This document shows, piece by piece, positions 1 through 13,659 of a DNA stretch of 64,000 nt. This stretch comes from Piscicola geometra. Taxonomy: Eukaryota; Annelida; Clitellata; Hirudinida; Piscicolidae. Both the position numbers and the translations under genes were made by a program. A model generated the notes under the pieces. That model saw only the letters and a program-made list of their open reading frames with translations, was not told where the DNA came from and made no database searches. The stretch is taken from positions 9,531,100-9,595,099 of the forward strand of contig OX030957.1 of assembly GCA_943735955.1 (NCBI GenBank), read 5' to 3'. Within the stretch, counting starts at the first letter, position 1. Each line of letters begins with the position of its first letter.

Positions 1-1862
1 CAACTAATTTGGAGAATTTTGAAAAAAAGTTATCTTTATTATTATAAATATTTCAGTAAGAGTGGTAATTTCTGAGATGGAATGTAACGGTTGATTGACT
101 CAACAGTAATTGAAAACAAAATTATTAAAATTGATCAAATAAATTATTTTAAAAGTTTTAAAACTTCAATTCGTATACAATTTCACAAAAATCGAAATAA
201 TTAAAAAAGTAAAGCATTGTTTTCCTAAATCAAATCAATAAATACATTCAGTACCAAATTCAATTTGTCATAAGCTTAGTGAAACACGTTCTTTACAATA
301 AGCTTGTGCGAATAAGGTGGTTAGAAAGATGAAGTGTTAAAATAAAAATCCTTAATTAATTTGTTATGTGTCATAGAATTATTAAAAAAACATGCATCGC
401 TGAAATATTGAAATAGAGCGATATAAATAGAAGAATTTGTTTATAAATAAATTTAGCGATCACTTGAAAAATAAATATAAAAAATGGTTTTAAAGAGAAA
501 AAAGTTCAAAATTAAAATCTGTTTGTGAAACATTTCATGATGAGATTACTCATTCAAATAATTGTTTACTTTGTATTTAACCTGCTTTAAAAAAATGTAA
601 AAGAATGACTTTTGTTGATGAAAATATACAAGTTTTCATTTTTCAAAACTGCTGTCATAACGTTACTAACCCTTTAGAAGTAAAAATATACTTTTACAGT
701 TTTAATTAAACATTTTTTTTTACTACTTTATCCACCATTCCTGATTCAAAGAACCTGGACGAAATCAATTTTATGTCACATAATAACCATTCAGAAAAAT
801 TTAAATACGATATTTTTACCTTTTTTAAAAAATAATTTACCTTTTTTATTGATTGATTTACTTCTTTTTTTTATGTAATGTTTAAATGTTTTTTATACTT
901 ACTGCATATTTTATTATTCTCTCAAAACTCAATTCCATTGTTTCCTAAGTTTCAGTTACTATCAGTTTTTTATCATTACTTTTTCTACTTTTTTGCATTC
1001 ATTTTCTTTTTTTATTTATTCGATCATCAACAGATTTTATATATGTTTAACAGATTTAATGGGTCTGTCGTGATATTGGATTTAATTAAATTGGTACAGC
1101 AGTCGCTTCCGGATTATTATTATGATACTTTCTTGTATTCTGTTATTTTTGCCCCCTCTATACAAAGCATCATTTTAAAATTGATATTAATGTGCTTTTT
1201 TTATAAAATGAAATATATAGTAGAACCAAAATAGATTATTTTAATATTTCACATATTTTGATAAGAATACTGCTTATATAATATTTTTTAAATTAAACTT
1301 TTGCATAAACACGTATGAAACGAAGAGCCATAAAACATAACTCATAAATAAACCCAACCTTAGTTCACATTTACAAACCCATATCGCATAATGAGTACAA
1401 CGAAAAGGCCATATCGAAATGTAATCTAGAGTTATGTTCACACGTCGTGAGGTCATAAGAACTGAAACCCTTTAATAATTTCGAAATAGAAACATCATTT
1501 TAAACTTAAATTTTTTTTCATTATTTTATTTTTTATTCACAATGGTCTGTTCAAACATTTACTTTTTGAATCTAAATATTAATTTCATTAATTTTTTTTA
1601 CAATTTCAAAAAAATTATGTTCAACTTTTAAATATTCTATTTCAAATATTTGTTCGAAAGTAGGTGAATGAGTTTTAAAATTTGAAAATACACAAATATT
1701 TTTAAAAAGTGAAGTGCAGTATTACATCGTAAGCATTTTAAATATATAAAAAAGATTATTAAAAATTGAAATGTAACAATAAAGTTATTAATAAAATGAA
1801 ATTTAAATATACAATATTTTAGCCGTCCTATAACATACATTAAACAAAGTATTAAAAATAAA
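1..1862. other. AT-rich intergenic DNA
   Basis: No gene seen. A 118-codon open frame at 878-1234 (+) is dominated by F, L, Y and I, as expected of AT-rich non-coding DNA, and shows no recognisable domain or splice structure. Confidence 0.6.
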
Positions 1863-1996
1863 TGACGAGCTTTATTATAGCAGCGTATAACCGTAAAAGC
1901 TTCCAGAACACTTTGGCTGCAAAGATTTATTCGCGCCTAAGAGCTACTAGGACACCGGTTGAACTCGGACCTAGGACCATTGGTCAAATCGCCTAA
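1863..1996 (-). mobile_element. SINE-B copy (tRNA-derived), degenerate
   Basis: The reverse complement matches the better copies at 13346-13525 and 19437-19615: a segment like GGTCCTAGGT followed by the B-box-like region, then 'gagctactagg' and the tail with 'aagcttttacgg'. The copy is diverged and its head is cut. It lies just downstream of the GPCR gene. Confidence 0.6.
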
Positions 1997-2125
1997 ATTT
2001 AGCTTATGTTTCAATCATAAATGTGAATCAATTCATTTGTCAAGTGTGTGATTAATAAATTATGTTAAGTGATGCAAGAAGCTGAAAGAAAGAAAATCTA
2101 TTTTGCTCTTTCATATTTACAGCCA

Positions 2126-3496
2126 CTATGTAACCGAACGAAAGAGCAGACAAACCTCTCGATGAAACGCCTGATTGAAGAAATAATAAATGAAGAAATT
2201 TACGCTCGAGTTGATGACAACTAGAGTGTCAGTCACTTCTCTTATTCCCTTCAAAGCATCGTTTTTGATCTCTGCGTAGCCTATGGACAAGGCGGTGAGT
2301 ACTGCGTCGGGAGTGACACAGAGGAGGAAAACCAGGATGATGATGCTGAGCATGATGGTGATGCGATTTCTGTTTGCCAACTTTTTGTTTGCTCTAGTTT
2401 TTCTGACGCTGTTGATGATGAAATAGGAGGATATTAGAAGGATGAATAGAGGAATGATGGAGCGGAGAAGACCCTGAAACACGTTGAACGCCTCTGAGTA
2501 CACGTTGTTTAGCCAGAACGATGTCACACCAACCTGAAATGTTTTGAATTCTTGGTTAAAAGAATACATAATTGAAATTAATTATTTGTATATACTTATT
2601 AATTAAGTTTATCTATTTATTCGGTGATAATGAAATGGTAACACACGTATAAAGCACAAATTTGCATTTTGTTAGTAGATCCTTGAAAGATCGCCATAAT
2701 AAGTCCTATATAAACTACTAATATTAAATAGATTTAAATGATATAAAACTTTGTAGATTGCCTCAAAGACGCTTGAAGTGATTCTTAATAAGGTAGAAGA
2801 TAAATAAAGCTTGTTTTACTTTTAAAATCCAACAAGCTGGTTTAAAGTCAAGTAACGTTTGAAAAAAACAAGAATTTCAACTAAAATAGAACATTGAAAA
2901 ATTGATGTAGACCAACTAACATCTAATCTTGTGCAGTTGTAGTAGTTATCTTTGGTTAGAACCGTTGTGTACTTGAAGAGGTATGGTGATGAAAAGATCA
3001 TCATGGTGAGGAATACAACAGCAATGGCGATGTTGGATCGAGGCACGCTGGTGAGCTGCTTGGCTCGGACTGGGTGGCACACGAGAAAATATCTCTCGAT
3101 CGTCACTGAAACCGTCATCCATGACGACACGCAGGCCGAAAAGTTGGAGAAAAAGTGTGCGTAGGGGTAGAGACGAATGAACATAATCCATCCTGCGGCC
3201 GGGTTGATGTGCTGGACGAGGCAAGTAGCGAAGTAGAGAAAGTCGTTCACCAGCTTGATCATGTCGCTCACCGCGAGCGCGGAAAGCAGTCGATAAGTGG
3301 AGCTCTTCATCGAAGGTCTGCTGAACACCACCAAGATCAGAGAGTTTCCTGTGACGCCGACCACGCAGAAGATTGGGTACAGAATGAGACCGGTGATGAC
3401 CCTCGCCAGGCTGTACACCATCGACGACTCCGGAGCTGCAGTCTCATTGTTTATGTTGCAAGCACGCCACTCCAAACTTGCCGTTAAGTTCTCCAT
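2126..3496 (-). CDS. FMRFamide-receptor-like rhodopsin-family GPCR
   Basis: Seven-transmembrane receptor for a probable neuropeptide. Two exons: 3496-2921 and 2533-2126, joined in phase 0 through donor GAT|GTTAGT and acceptor TTTCAG|GTTGG, giving 327 aa. Visible motifs: N-terminal N-glycosylation sites (NLT, NET); TM1 GNS; TM2 LAVSD; ERY in place of DRY at the end of TM3, followed by FLVCHPV; an ECL2 cysteine in YNCTRLD; TM6 with CVTP instead of the usual CWxP; TM7 NSSVNFFIY instead of NPxxY. The YPY before TM3 and the TM7 pattern resemble FMRFamide receptors and their lophotrochozoan relatives, but the ligand cannot be told. The cytoplasmic tail is very short (ends LLFRSVT), so another 3' exon is possible. 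No neighbour suggests a function. Confidence 0.85.
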
Positions 3497-6465
3497 GATA
3501 TTAACTTGTGAAATTTTCTGAATCCATACATAAAATTACTTTTTTTTATTAATATAAAACTAAGTGAGCATTTTATTAAAGAAAGTGTCAAAAATTAAAT
3601 ATTTTTGTGCATTTCTTTCACTTTTATAACTTAAATTAAAAACTTCACTATTTCATACCTTCAAATAATAAATTTCAGAATTATTAAAACCATGAAATTT
3701 GATTTTTCAAATCATTTCTGATCTTAATTATTTATCCTCATTTATCAAGAATTATATTTATTTCAAATTTATAATATGAAGAAAACAAATTTTAAGTTTT
3801 TTTTTAATTTTAACAAAATTTAAAATTTTTAAAAATAATTTTATTCTCAAGAATGACACATAACGGATATTACTCCTGACTATTTGCCAGTCACAAACTA
3901 AAGTATGAGAAGAAAATAAGTTTCTTTTTCGCAGCGCATTTTTTTTTTGAATAATATTTCTCTTAGACTCAAATCATCGAGCTTTTATTGCGACATTTAT
4001 CGTTCTTCAAGACATACTTAATTGAAAAAGCCTACTCACCTATTAATACTTGCTCTACAATATGATCTTATAACTCAAACACATTATTATCTAAATTGTC
4101 AATATCACTATGTATTTTTGAAATGATAATATGATTTTTAATCATATAATTAAAATAGGTTTATCCATCATCATCATCAACAAGCAGGCGTAGATAAGGA
4201 GCCAGGAGGCCTCTATCTTACTCCAGTTGTACTTGCATCTTTCGTTTGGCGGTCGCTTGGTTGCTCGCAGGGAAAGTCGAAGTTGAGCACTGACTACCTA
4301 ATGATCGGAGAACCATCGCTTATTACATATGTACCTTGAACTATTAATAATAATGCTCATGAGACTTCTCGTATAACCAGTAAAAACTTCAAGGCCATTT
4401 GACATTCATTGGAATTAACTTGAAGTTTAAGTCAGCTATTTCAGCATCTGACTACTAAAACACTTAAAAACTTTGTTACGAAGAGTCTTTGACGATTCTT
4501 GGTACAACACAGCAACTCTCGCAAGTCGATCCCAATGAATGGGAATTAAACTAGAGTATCAAGAAAGAAAACGTCTTGAACAGTCTAAGTAGTAAATCAC
4601 TTGGCTTAACGTGGGGTTGCGTTGTTTCCAGATTTTAAGAGGTAATATATCCTTCAAGAAGTTAAGGACTATGGAAGAAAAATTAAACTGGTAACTCAGT
4701 CAACAGCAGTAAAGTTCAAAGAAAGAAAAAAATGACTATTAAATATTTATTTTGATTTTGACTCTGCATTACATTTTAGATAACATTTATTGCTTTGTTT
4801 TTCAGTCTATTTATTCGCGATCACGATTGCAGGATTGATTATAAATGTTATAATTTTAAAAGAGTTTCACAAGTTTCAAATATTATTTTTTTGAGCTTGG
4901 AAATTGTTTTTTTATAACTAAAATCACGTATATAAGGGTTTTACAACAATATCCGAATACTTTGTTTTTTGGAACACTAAATATATGTATTAAATTTCTG
5001 TTATGATTTAAAAAAACTTTAATTGTAATTAAATTTGGTTAAAATTTTATTATTTTTTATAACTACTGGTCTTGAAGCTTTTACGGATTTACGCGGCGTC
5101 AATAATACTCGTAATTGTATGGTATTGAACCTATTTACGGGATCCAAGCATCGATAATGTTTTTAAAATGTCTTTTACTCGCTATGAACAAGCAACTTAA
5201 TTGTAATTTTAAATGTGTGTGTACATCGTTTAAAAACGGAGCATGCCGAAGTTGATGTGTTGTAGGTTAAAATATTTAAATTTTTGACTTCAAAAAGATC
5301 TATAATGCTTTACAATTCTCTTTAACTCGCATTGAACAAGTAACTTAATTAGAATTTTAAATTCGGTGTGTCGTTTGTTTAAATTCGGGACATGACGTGG
5401 GTAAGAGGATGTTGATTCAAATATTTACTTTTTTTCACTTTCAAAAGTACTTTCACTTGATATGTTACATTTTAAAAATAGATAACTGACGATGAAAAGC
5501 CTCATAAAAAACAACTTTGAAAAAAAGATTTTAGCAAATTTAAATTATTAAAAAATTATCACTTTTTAAAATGTTAACACAATTTTTGTTCACCGATTTT
5601 TGTTCACGTTCACTTTGAATAACATTTTTCTAGCTTTATTCCTATGATACTCAATGGCAAGCATAAACTGACATAACCGACCATGCTTGAATGAGCTCCG
5701 AGAGTATTCTATTTATTTTTCTTGAATTCGTTTGCGATGAATATTATTCGACTAAATTGTCGTTTCCATGAACCATAAATTTCATGAATGCCTAATAAAA
5801 TTCGCATCCAAATGCAGCAGTTTCATATTGGCATGGAGACTAGATTGCAAATCTGCGAAGAAAGCTCAGATCTAGTCATTCAAGTGTGCATCATAGTCTT
5901 AAAACTAGTGAATGTTTATTTAAATATTCAACATTCGAGGCATATTTTTTCATCGAAAATGAATGTGAATGAAATGATTTCAAGCATGCTAAAAGGCAAG
6001 ATTGCGTGTGTCAACTTGAGATATCACAAAAAAAATTTACTTTTGAAATTTCATATAATTTCAAAATACATATTATTTTTTTAGAAATATAATCGTTCTA
6101 GGAAAACAGGAAATAACCGTTCGCTGACGAATGTGCTCTCAACGCTGTCTGACAAGCTGGCATGCAACGACATCTTTTTAACGCACACGCAAAAATTCGC
6201 GTCTTGATCAACATGAAAAAACTGAAATTCTTCATATATCCACATCGTTACCATCATAAGCATCTCAGAAAGCTGAAGTTTTTGCTTGTAAGTTCTTAGA
6301 TTTTAAAAAGTTTTAATTGGCGAAACAAAGTCTAATTAATTCTAGCTTAAACTTGTTTTCATGGCATCATCACCACCCTATTGCAGTAGCCACTTGGTAA
6401 AAAAAGGTTTTTGTTTCAGAATTGGTCATCTGAAACGTAAATACTCCTCTAATTGGATCGAAACA
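3497..6465. other. Intergenic DNA with decayed repeats
   Basis: No gene seen. Short stretches near 4355-4405 (reverse) and 5066-5110 (forward) look like old SINE-B tails (compare 'tggtcttgaagcttttacgg' with 'tggcctggaagcccgttcgg' at 13461). A less AT-rich patch at 4170-4330 is unassigned. Open frames at 5788-6084 (+) and 6081-6263 (-) have no recognisable content. Confidence 0.45.
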
Positions 6466-6469
6466 ACAA

Positions 6470-6610
6470 ATCTTTTTCTCGTGCCAGTATTGACACTTGT
6501 GGTATCAATTTGATGCTTCTCTACAAAGTATATTGGTCTAACACTTCAGTTATTCCATTAAAAATTGATAATTCTTTTCCATCAATAAGAGTTAGATGAG
6601 CTTCAAGGTG
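6470..6610 (-). pseudogene. Degenerate coding fragment of a dispersed repeat
   Basis: The reverse complement resembles 46300-46420. Both contain an 'ATGGAATAACTGA' stretch followed about 40 bases on by 'TACCACA.GTGTC.ATACTG'. Translated, both give a DG...IF(N/D)GITEV pattern followed by a Tyr/His/Cys-rich stretch, with stops and frame changes. The pattern suggests a decayed transposon protein; I cannot name the family. Confidence 0.4.
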
Positions 6611-6689
6611 TTGATTCTATTAAACAGTAACTTGCGTTTTTTTTTTGTGATACTTTTTTGGATAGCATCATGTTTTTTCTCTATGTAAG

Positions 6690-7210
6690 GGAGACCGGGG
6701 CAAGATGACCTGGTTAACGATTTATGTCGTTTATTTTTTTTGTTTAAGATAAAAAACTTGTTTTCTATGAACTGTTAGATCATTTATTTGTTGTAAAAAA
6801 TATATCACCAGTACGTTAAAAAATATATATAAATAAAGAATCATTTCATTTTTCTACAACCCTACTAAGTTTTCATCTTGTTCCGGTACCGGGGCACTGA
6901 AAAAAATCTAAAATTTTAATCTTCTGAATATTTAAATAGTTTGAAAAATCATAACAATGTTTTCACATTTAAAAAATATCAAATTGAATTAAATAAATTA
7001 TAATATCATGAAAATAGGATAATTTACGGCATTAATTATTTGCAGTAATTTCTTAATTTATAATAATTAACTAATAATTAAGCAGCAAAAAAACTCCAGT
7101 ATCATAATCATATCTACTTTTGAAAATTTTGAAAAACGACTTAGAATGACAAGCATGTCATCTTGCTCCGACCATCATGCCAACCATCTTGCCCCGAACT
7201 GCCTAGTTAC
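6690..7210. mobile_element. Candidate MITE with inverted termini
   Basis: The left end reads GGGAGACCGGGGCAAGATG; the right end, reverse-complemented, reads GGCAGTTCGGGGCAAGATG, an imperfect terminal inverted repeat about 500 bp apart. Variants of the core (GGAGCAAGATGAC, GGTACCGGGGCA) recur inside near both ends. The interior is AT-rich with no open frame. A TA target duplication is possible but edges are uncertain by a base or two. Confidence 0.55.
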
Positions 7211-9189
7211 AAATTTTCATTTTTATCGCCATGTATGAAGTAAACTAATTGACAACTATTTATGTTAATAGGTAGTATTATGAATAAACTACTTATAAAT
7301 ATTTTTTTCAAACGAAAAATGTTACTTATTTCTGCAGCAGAGCTTATTTAAACGTGCATAAAAGTTACCGTGGAAAACAATCAGAGCTTCACAACTAAAA
7401 CAAAAATAGTTATTTCAGCGTTTGCATACTATTAATTAATGAAAGAGAGGTAGGAGAGCCAGTAGTGTTCGTTTCATGCTCATAACTAGTGAAAAACTGA
7501 AAATATAGGACATAGATAACTTGAAACTAAACACTGAAAGTTAAAGTTCAGAGTTATAGTAGACCTGTCTCATAAGTGATCAATCATACCGCAAAAACGG
7601 TGTTTTGAATGTTGTTTAGGCACCAATTTCTGTTCACATCAATAATTCAATCAGGCTAAAAAAATTATCTTCACAAACTGTTTTTTCCACCAACAAAAAT
7701 CATTGAACAGCATTTATTGATTTTTTAAACAACCTGTTTCCTATTCTACGAATCTGAGATAAAAACATGAAATCGTTCTGATAGACCAAGGATGTCAACA
7801 AATTTCGACGTACATTGATCCATTGCAGCCAATTAAAATCATGAGTACTGAAAAGAAAACTACGAAGAATTCATTTTTTCGTGCCGCCTCTTGACCTCAT
7901 ATCTACGCCCGCTATATGAAAATAAAGAGCAATTACCGTAAAAATACATGTATATTATATAAGAAACAGATTTTAAATCTTATTTTCACTCTTAAAGGCT
8001 TTTTATTTATGAAAATTAATAGTTTTTTAAGAGTAAAATAATGAACATTTCCGATCTAAGATGATATTTTTCACTTTCTAACAAATAATTTTTTCCTTCT
8101 TTTTCCATTTGGAAAACAGATGTGCTTTTGAAATGTTGTTCTATTGTATGAAGATTTAAGTCACGGTATTAATAATCTTAAAAGAATATTTAAATTTTAC
8201 AAAGTTTTTATAATCTATTTTCAAAGACAAGTATTTAGTTATTTTTCTTGTTATTCCTATTCAGATAAAATATATTGAAATGATACGTAAAGAAAAAATT
8301 TAGTCGCCATGCAAAAATGTTGATTCTAAAAACTGCTTATTGAAAATCGACATTTTCACAATTGAATTTTCATGTTTGCGGGTGCTTAAATCAAATTCAG
8401 TGAGTTCTCATCAATACTTCTTGATTTCTATAAATTGAAGCCCTTTCTTTGCTCATGTTCTTGAAAAATGTTTAGTTTAGGAAGTTTAAAAAAACTACGC
8501 AGGTCTTTTGACCTTTATAATGGTTATAAAAAAATAAATAAATAAAATAAATAATTTAATTTTATAACTTGAAAAATGTTATAACTATTTATTTTTCCTA
8601 AAAACATTTTCACTCCAATGACCAAAGAACGCTAAACATTGTATTTACACCTCAACTAGTTTGTGACAATTTACATTTTTAAGTACTTAAACTTAAATAT
8701 CTTCCGCACATTCTGAATAAGACGATAAAAAGTGCGTAAATTTGAATGTATTCTGTTTAATAATTCAAAGTTTAATTTTAAATATTTTAATAAAACTTAT
8801 ACTATAATTTATAACCTTTGAAATTCAAACATGTTTTTAGATAGTCCTGCTGTATGTCTAAATGCTGAAATGTCGGTTTAAAATAATTTGGAGAATAACT
8901 CTGACTGAACTCATCTTTTGAAAAAAAAATATTTGCAGAAAATGAGAATACATTTATTTTAAAGTTGTCATTGCTGAAAAGTATCGTTTCATTTTTTTCA
9001 TGTACTAATTGTTTATATTAAATTATGGCTATCAATTCAGAAAGAAGGTATGTATCAAAAAGATTTTTTTCTTCAACACGTGTTCCACCATCAACATTTT
9101 TATTTATATTTTTATATTTATACACTTAAAAGATTCTATAAAACTTACGATGCTAAATGTATTTTAAATTTAAAAAGTTATGGTTTGTA
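7211..9189. other. AT-rich intergenic DNA, nothing recognised
   Basis: No coding segment, RNA gene or clear repeat is visible here. Confidence 0.5.
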
Positions 9190-9240
9190 TTTTTCACAGC
9201 CTGACAGACGCAGGGCATGTTACAATGGTTCTTAGAACTT
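9190..9240 (-). mobile_element. SINE-A alternative tail, solo fragment
   Basis: The reverse complement reads 'ctaagaaccattgtaacatg' then 'ccctgcgtctgtcaggctgt'. This matches the 3' tail of the full SINE at 62966-63225 and not the tail of the copies at 21436 and 35572. Confidence 0.6.
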
Positions 9241-11577
9241 TAAAGGGAAAAACAATAGAAAGAATGCTGTGAAATAAATTTATATAATAAAACTTTAGAC
9301 TCTACTAATTTTCTGAAAGATAGAGAATAATTTATAAGAATAAACATAAAGGGGACAAAAGTTCAGCGAAAATTTCTTTGTTGAAAACTATAACTTTTAT
9401 TATGCTTTCAGTTTTTAGCATATCAATAGTTTGGTATGTTTTTTTTCTGAAAATAATGTTTACATTTAAAAATACCGACATGGAATTTATAATTTGGGAT
9501 AATTTTTGTGAAAATATCGAAAAATATTGCTGTTTGTAAAGTTCTAAGTTTACCTTTTCTCTTTAAACAAATGCTGAAACAGACTGGTTTTATATTACAA
9601 CTCCATTATTTGGTCAATAAATCTACTATTTGCACAAAAAATTCCAAAACTTACTATTTGCATTAGTGTTCAAAAATTTGCTATTTACAAAAGTTGTCAA
9701 AAATTCAATATTAAAAAAAGTTATCACTAGAGCCTGCAGAAAAAAAACCATTGAAACCCTTGAGAAATTATATTTCAAGTTTAGACTCAAAAAAGAAAGA
9801 TTGGCTGAAAAGCGTTTATTTGACTTTGACGTGAAATAAGATTAATGAATTTTTAAAATGAACATGATGACACCATGATAATAGATAAAATGAAAATATA
9901 TAGATTTCTTTACAAACAAATGTCACTTTACTCACATTTTACTACTTTGCCATTTTTTCTTATTTTGCTTAGCAGCATATGCTATGCGTTAATGAACATT
10001 TTTAATCAACTATTTTTCCACTTTCTAGAAATTAAACCAGATTTTTTAAGCACTCAAGTATACAATATTGCCCACTAGAGATAGTTAAATATTTTATAAA
10101 GGAAATAATATCCTATTAAAAGTATTTTAACAAATAAAAAAAGGGGTTTACGCGAAAAAGTCGCTCTTAAAACATCGCACTGAAAATCTGACTGAAAAAT
10201 AATCGCACTTGTGATGCTCAGTTCAAGCTGGTACATGTTTCTGGACGGTTGGTGTTTCCAAGAAACTTCATGCTGTTGTTTTCTTTAAAAAATGTTAGTG
10301 ATGCTGAGATAGTGCTAGAAACTCATCTCCAAGAGTCGCTGCCCATTCTTATTTATTCTTTCAACGCAAAATTTCCAAGACATAGTAACAAGAGTTATGA
10401 TCATCACTCACTCTAGCATTGAATTAACCCAATGTTATCAGTTTCTCTTCTTGGGAGAATTTGTTAAAAGCGAGTCTTGCTGGCTATAGAACTCGTCTTT
10501 GAAATCATTGGTTGCATTAAGTTTGGGGACGTAATGCTTGCTGGTGAGTCTAAGGCAAAAAGAATCAGTGTCAATAGTTGGCGAAATTACTTTAAGGAAA
10601 AAATAAGCTCTCAGGGACTACGACTCCAGGTTTAAAATAGGAGCTGACTACCTTAACCTTTGACTGCCCAACACCTAACATGCAAGGCAGTAGGGCCGTA
10701 ACTCTGGCTGGGAGACTGAAGGGGTAATATCCCTGATCTGAAATGCTTCTTAGGACTAGTAGTAAAACCAAAGATTTTTTGCATTCCTGTACATTTGAAA
10801 CACTTGCCCACTGCTCTTGGGTTAGCTATTGACACTCCAAGGTTTTCATCTCCCTTTTGTCTGCTTTTTTTCGCTGCTGAATACCCTCCACACCAAAAAG
10901 TCTGAATTATCGTGAAAAGATCGTGGGGGAACTGGTCAAGTCACCGACCTCTCGATCAAGATATACATTGTGGAAATAGACTTTCAGTAAAGAAAAAAAT
11001 GCTTCCCAAAAGCAATAACAAGTTAATGTGCTTTTAAATTCGTTTTTCTAAATGTAATTTTTTTACGTTATAAACACTTTAAATTACTTTTTTTTTTTTT
11101 TTTTCTTTTTTAAAACTAAAATTTTGATTAAAAAAAGGGAAAAAAATTAATTTTACGGAGAGAAATCAATTGAATTAGCACACCTGAATTTTAAATTTCT
11201 TAATATTTTCAATGCTATAGTTTCTTTGTTAATTCCATACAGGATAAGAAAAAAATAATATATTATTGAAAGATCAACATTTGTATTTAAATTACAAAAA
11301 GAAAAAACAATGATTTTATTTGGACAATTTATTGCCTTAATTAAAGTAACGCTTGATAAAAAATGACTCCCGGGAATGGAGTTTTTCTAATGAAAAAATA
11401 AATATTTCAAGTTTTCTTGACTCACCTCTTATTTGTTGGAGAAATATTATAACTTAATTAAAATTCCTTGGATTGATTAATATTTTCAATGTTAATCTTT
11501 TTATTTTTATAAAAGGTTTATTTGATCCATAGCACACCCAAAGCCATTCATGATAAATTATATTTTAATTAGTATTT
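9241..11577. other. Intergenic DNA; one unassigned richer patch
   Basis: No gene recognised. Positions about 10200-10980 are less AT-rich than the surroundings and may be an old retroelement, but neither strand gives a domain I know. Frames at 9630-9839 and 9875-10078 look like chance. Confidence 0.4.
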
Positions 11578-11771
<194 letters not shown>

Positions 11772-12179
11772 ATATTAGCAATTAATAAATTACTATTATT
11801 CAAAAATTTCATAAACACATTTTAGAAATATATTTCCAAACATTGGCAACGTTTGGTTTTCTTCAACTATTGTTTCTTATATAGCCTTCCCTCTTTTTAA
11901 GCATTTTCTCACTCGAACTGTCTCTCTTATGAACTGTCTCATAGATGCTTCGCTAACAACTCAATTTTTAAGAATATATTAAATTTAGAATATGTTATTT
12001 TTACAAAATTATAGTTTAACTATTTCCTCTCACAGATAATAAGTACATTAAAAATCATATATTATTTTTATTTCTACTATACATAATGTAATAGCATAAT
12101 AAAAACTTAATATTTTCTATTTTTGTTAAAAAATTTCATGAATTATTTCTCTAAAACACTATTTTTTTACAACTAAAAA

Positions 12180-12545
12180 TGACTAAGATCGTTTAGAATA
12201 TTAAGAGAAGATCTTAGACTTAAAGTGCTGGAGACGTTTGTAGGCCTGTTTTACCCTTCCTTTCTCCACTTTCCTGAACTTGCATTCCATGAGAAGTAGC
12301 TCTATAGTCTTGGTTTAAGGATTTCCATGAAGTGTTTCTTGTCAGGAGAATGCTTCAGACGCCAACCACACTACCAGAAGGATGCCAAGCAATTTTATTG
12401 GTACTTTAAAACAATTTAAGAGTGGTCTTGAAGCGCTTTGGGGTTAACGGCACGTTAATAAGACTGGTAGTTGTGTTGTTTTGTATTGTATTGTAATGAT
12501 GCAGATGGGATTGATGGTAGTACTTATATTGTGTAGTGGCGGAGG
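12180..12545 (+). repeat. Unassigned dispersed segment with SINE-B-like tail
   Basis: A richer patch in AT-rich DNA. Positions 12421-12480 ('gtggtcttgaagcgctttgg' onward) resemble the SINE-B tail at 13460-13505. The upstream part, with many CTT/TTCC stretches, is not recognised. A 'tattgtattgtaatg' stretch follows. Confidence 0.35.
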
Positions 12546-13345
12546 TAGTTATAGTTTATTTATTAATATTATTAAAATTTATTTATGAAATATTTTTAAT
12601 ACTTTTCTCGAGTTAACACATTATAAACTATTAACTTCGATGAAGTTATTGATATAATTTTTTACCATTTATTTATTTTTTTACTTTAAAATTATAACTT
12701 CAAAAAGAAAAATTTTCCAACATAGGAAAAATAATCTTTTTAATTACCACAATAAAAACTTCAAAGTACATTGTGAGACAAAAATATTTAAACAAGTTGA
12801 AATCATTATCAACACCAATCTCACAAAAATAACAGTTTAATGCATTTTTCAATTGTTTCCCAGCCGAACACACATAAATTTGTCGTTTTAAAATAATCCG
12901 TTCACGTTTTCAATTTTTTAGAAAACCATTTATCAGTACAACTAACGCATAGCCGAAATAGCCAATTTTGAAATATTTTAGGAATAAATAATAACTCATA
13001 TTTAGATTTTTTAGGATTCAATTTCATCAACTTTGTTTTTTCGCATATAAAAAAACACTTGATAAAATAGAGTGGCCAATATGGCTATTGATTTTTATAC
13101 AAATCTCATTTAATTTTTAGAAAATGAAAACATATTCGATTAATTTTAAATTCTTTTTTTAGTACTATATCTACTTGTTAACAAAAAATTTCTGCCACTA
13201 TAATGTGAGTTAAATTACTTTTTTTCTAAGTACCCAATATTTACCCACTTTTTCCTAAACGATTTGCCTGATTACCAGGCCTAGCGCGACGTGCATGGTT
13301 ATGCATTTTGAAGTAAACATATTAACCCCAACATTTAATGTGTGA

Positions 13346-13525
13346 ACGGGTAGCTGAGTCGGCAACATCTTTCGGTTTGACCAATAATGAAAGGTCCTAG
13401 GTTCAAGTGCAACCCTAGTAACCCAAAGGCGCAAATGAAAATATGCAGCTTAAGTGGCCTGGAAGCCCGTTCGGGTTCTACGCCACTATAATAATGCTCG
13501 TCAATATTATTATTATTATTATTTA
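13346..13525 (+). mobile_element. SINE-B, near-complete tRNA-derived SINE
   Basis: The head contains an A-box-like TAGCTGAGTCGG and, about 50 bp on, a B-box-like AGGTTCAAGTGC, the spacing of an RNA polymerase III tRNA-type promoter. A unique body follows ('ctggaagcccgttcgggtt') and a (TTA)n tail. The best of several copies in the window. Confidence 0.75.
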
Positions 13526-13659
13526 ATTTTACAAAACTAAACTATTGTATATAATACTCAGTGACTTGAAACCTTAACAAAATATTGCTGTGAAAACACC
13601 TTTGATGAGAGTTAAATTCAATCTTTTTATTTCAAATAATTATTAATAGAGTTAGCCGT

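Noticed and set aside
878..1234. 118-codon open frame as a small membrane protein
   Set aside because: Phe/Leu/Tyr-rich content follows from AT-rich DNA; no domain, codon signal or neighbour supports it.
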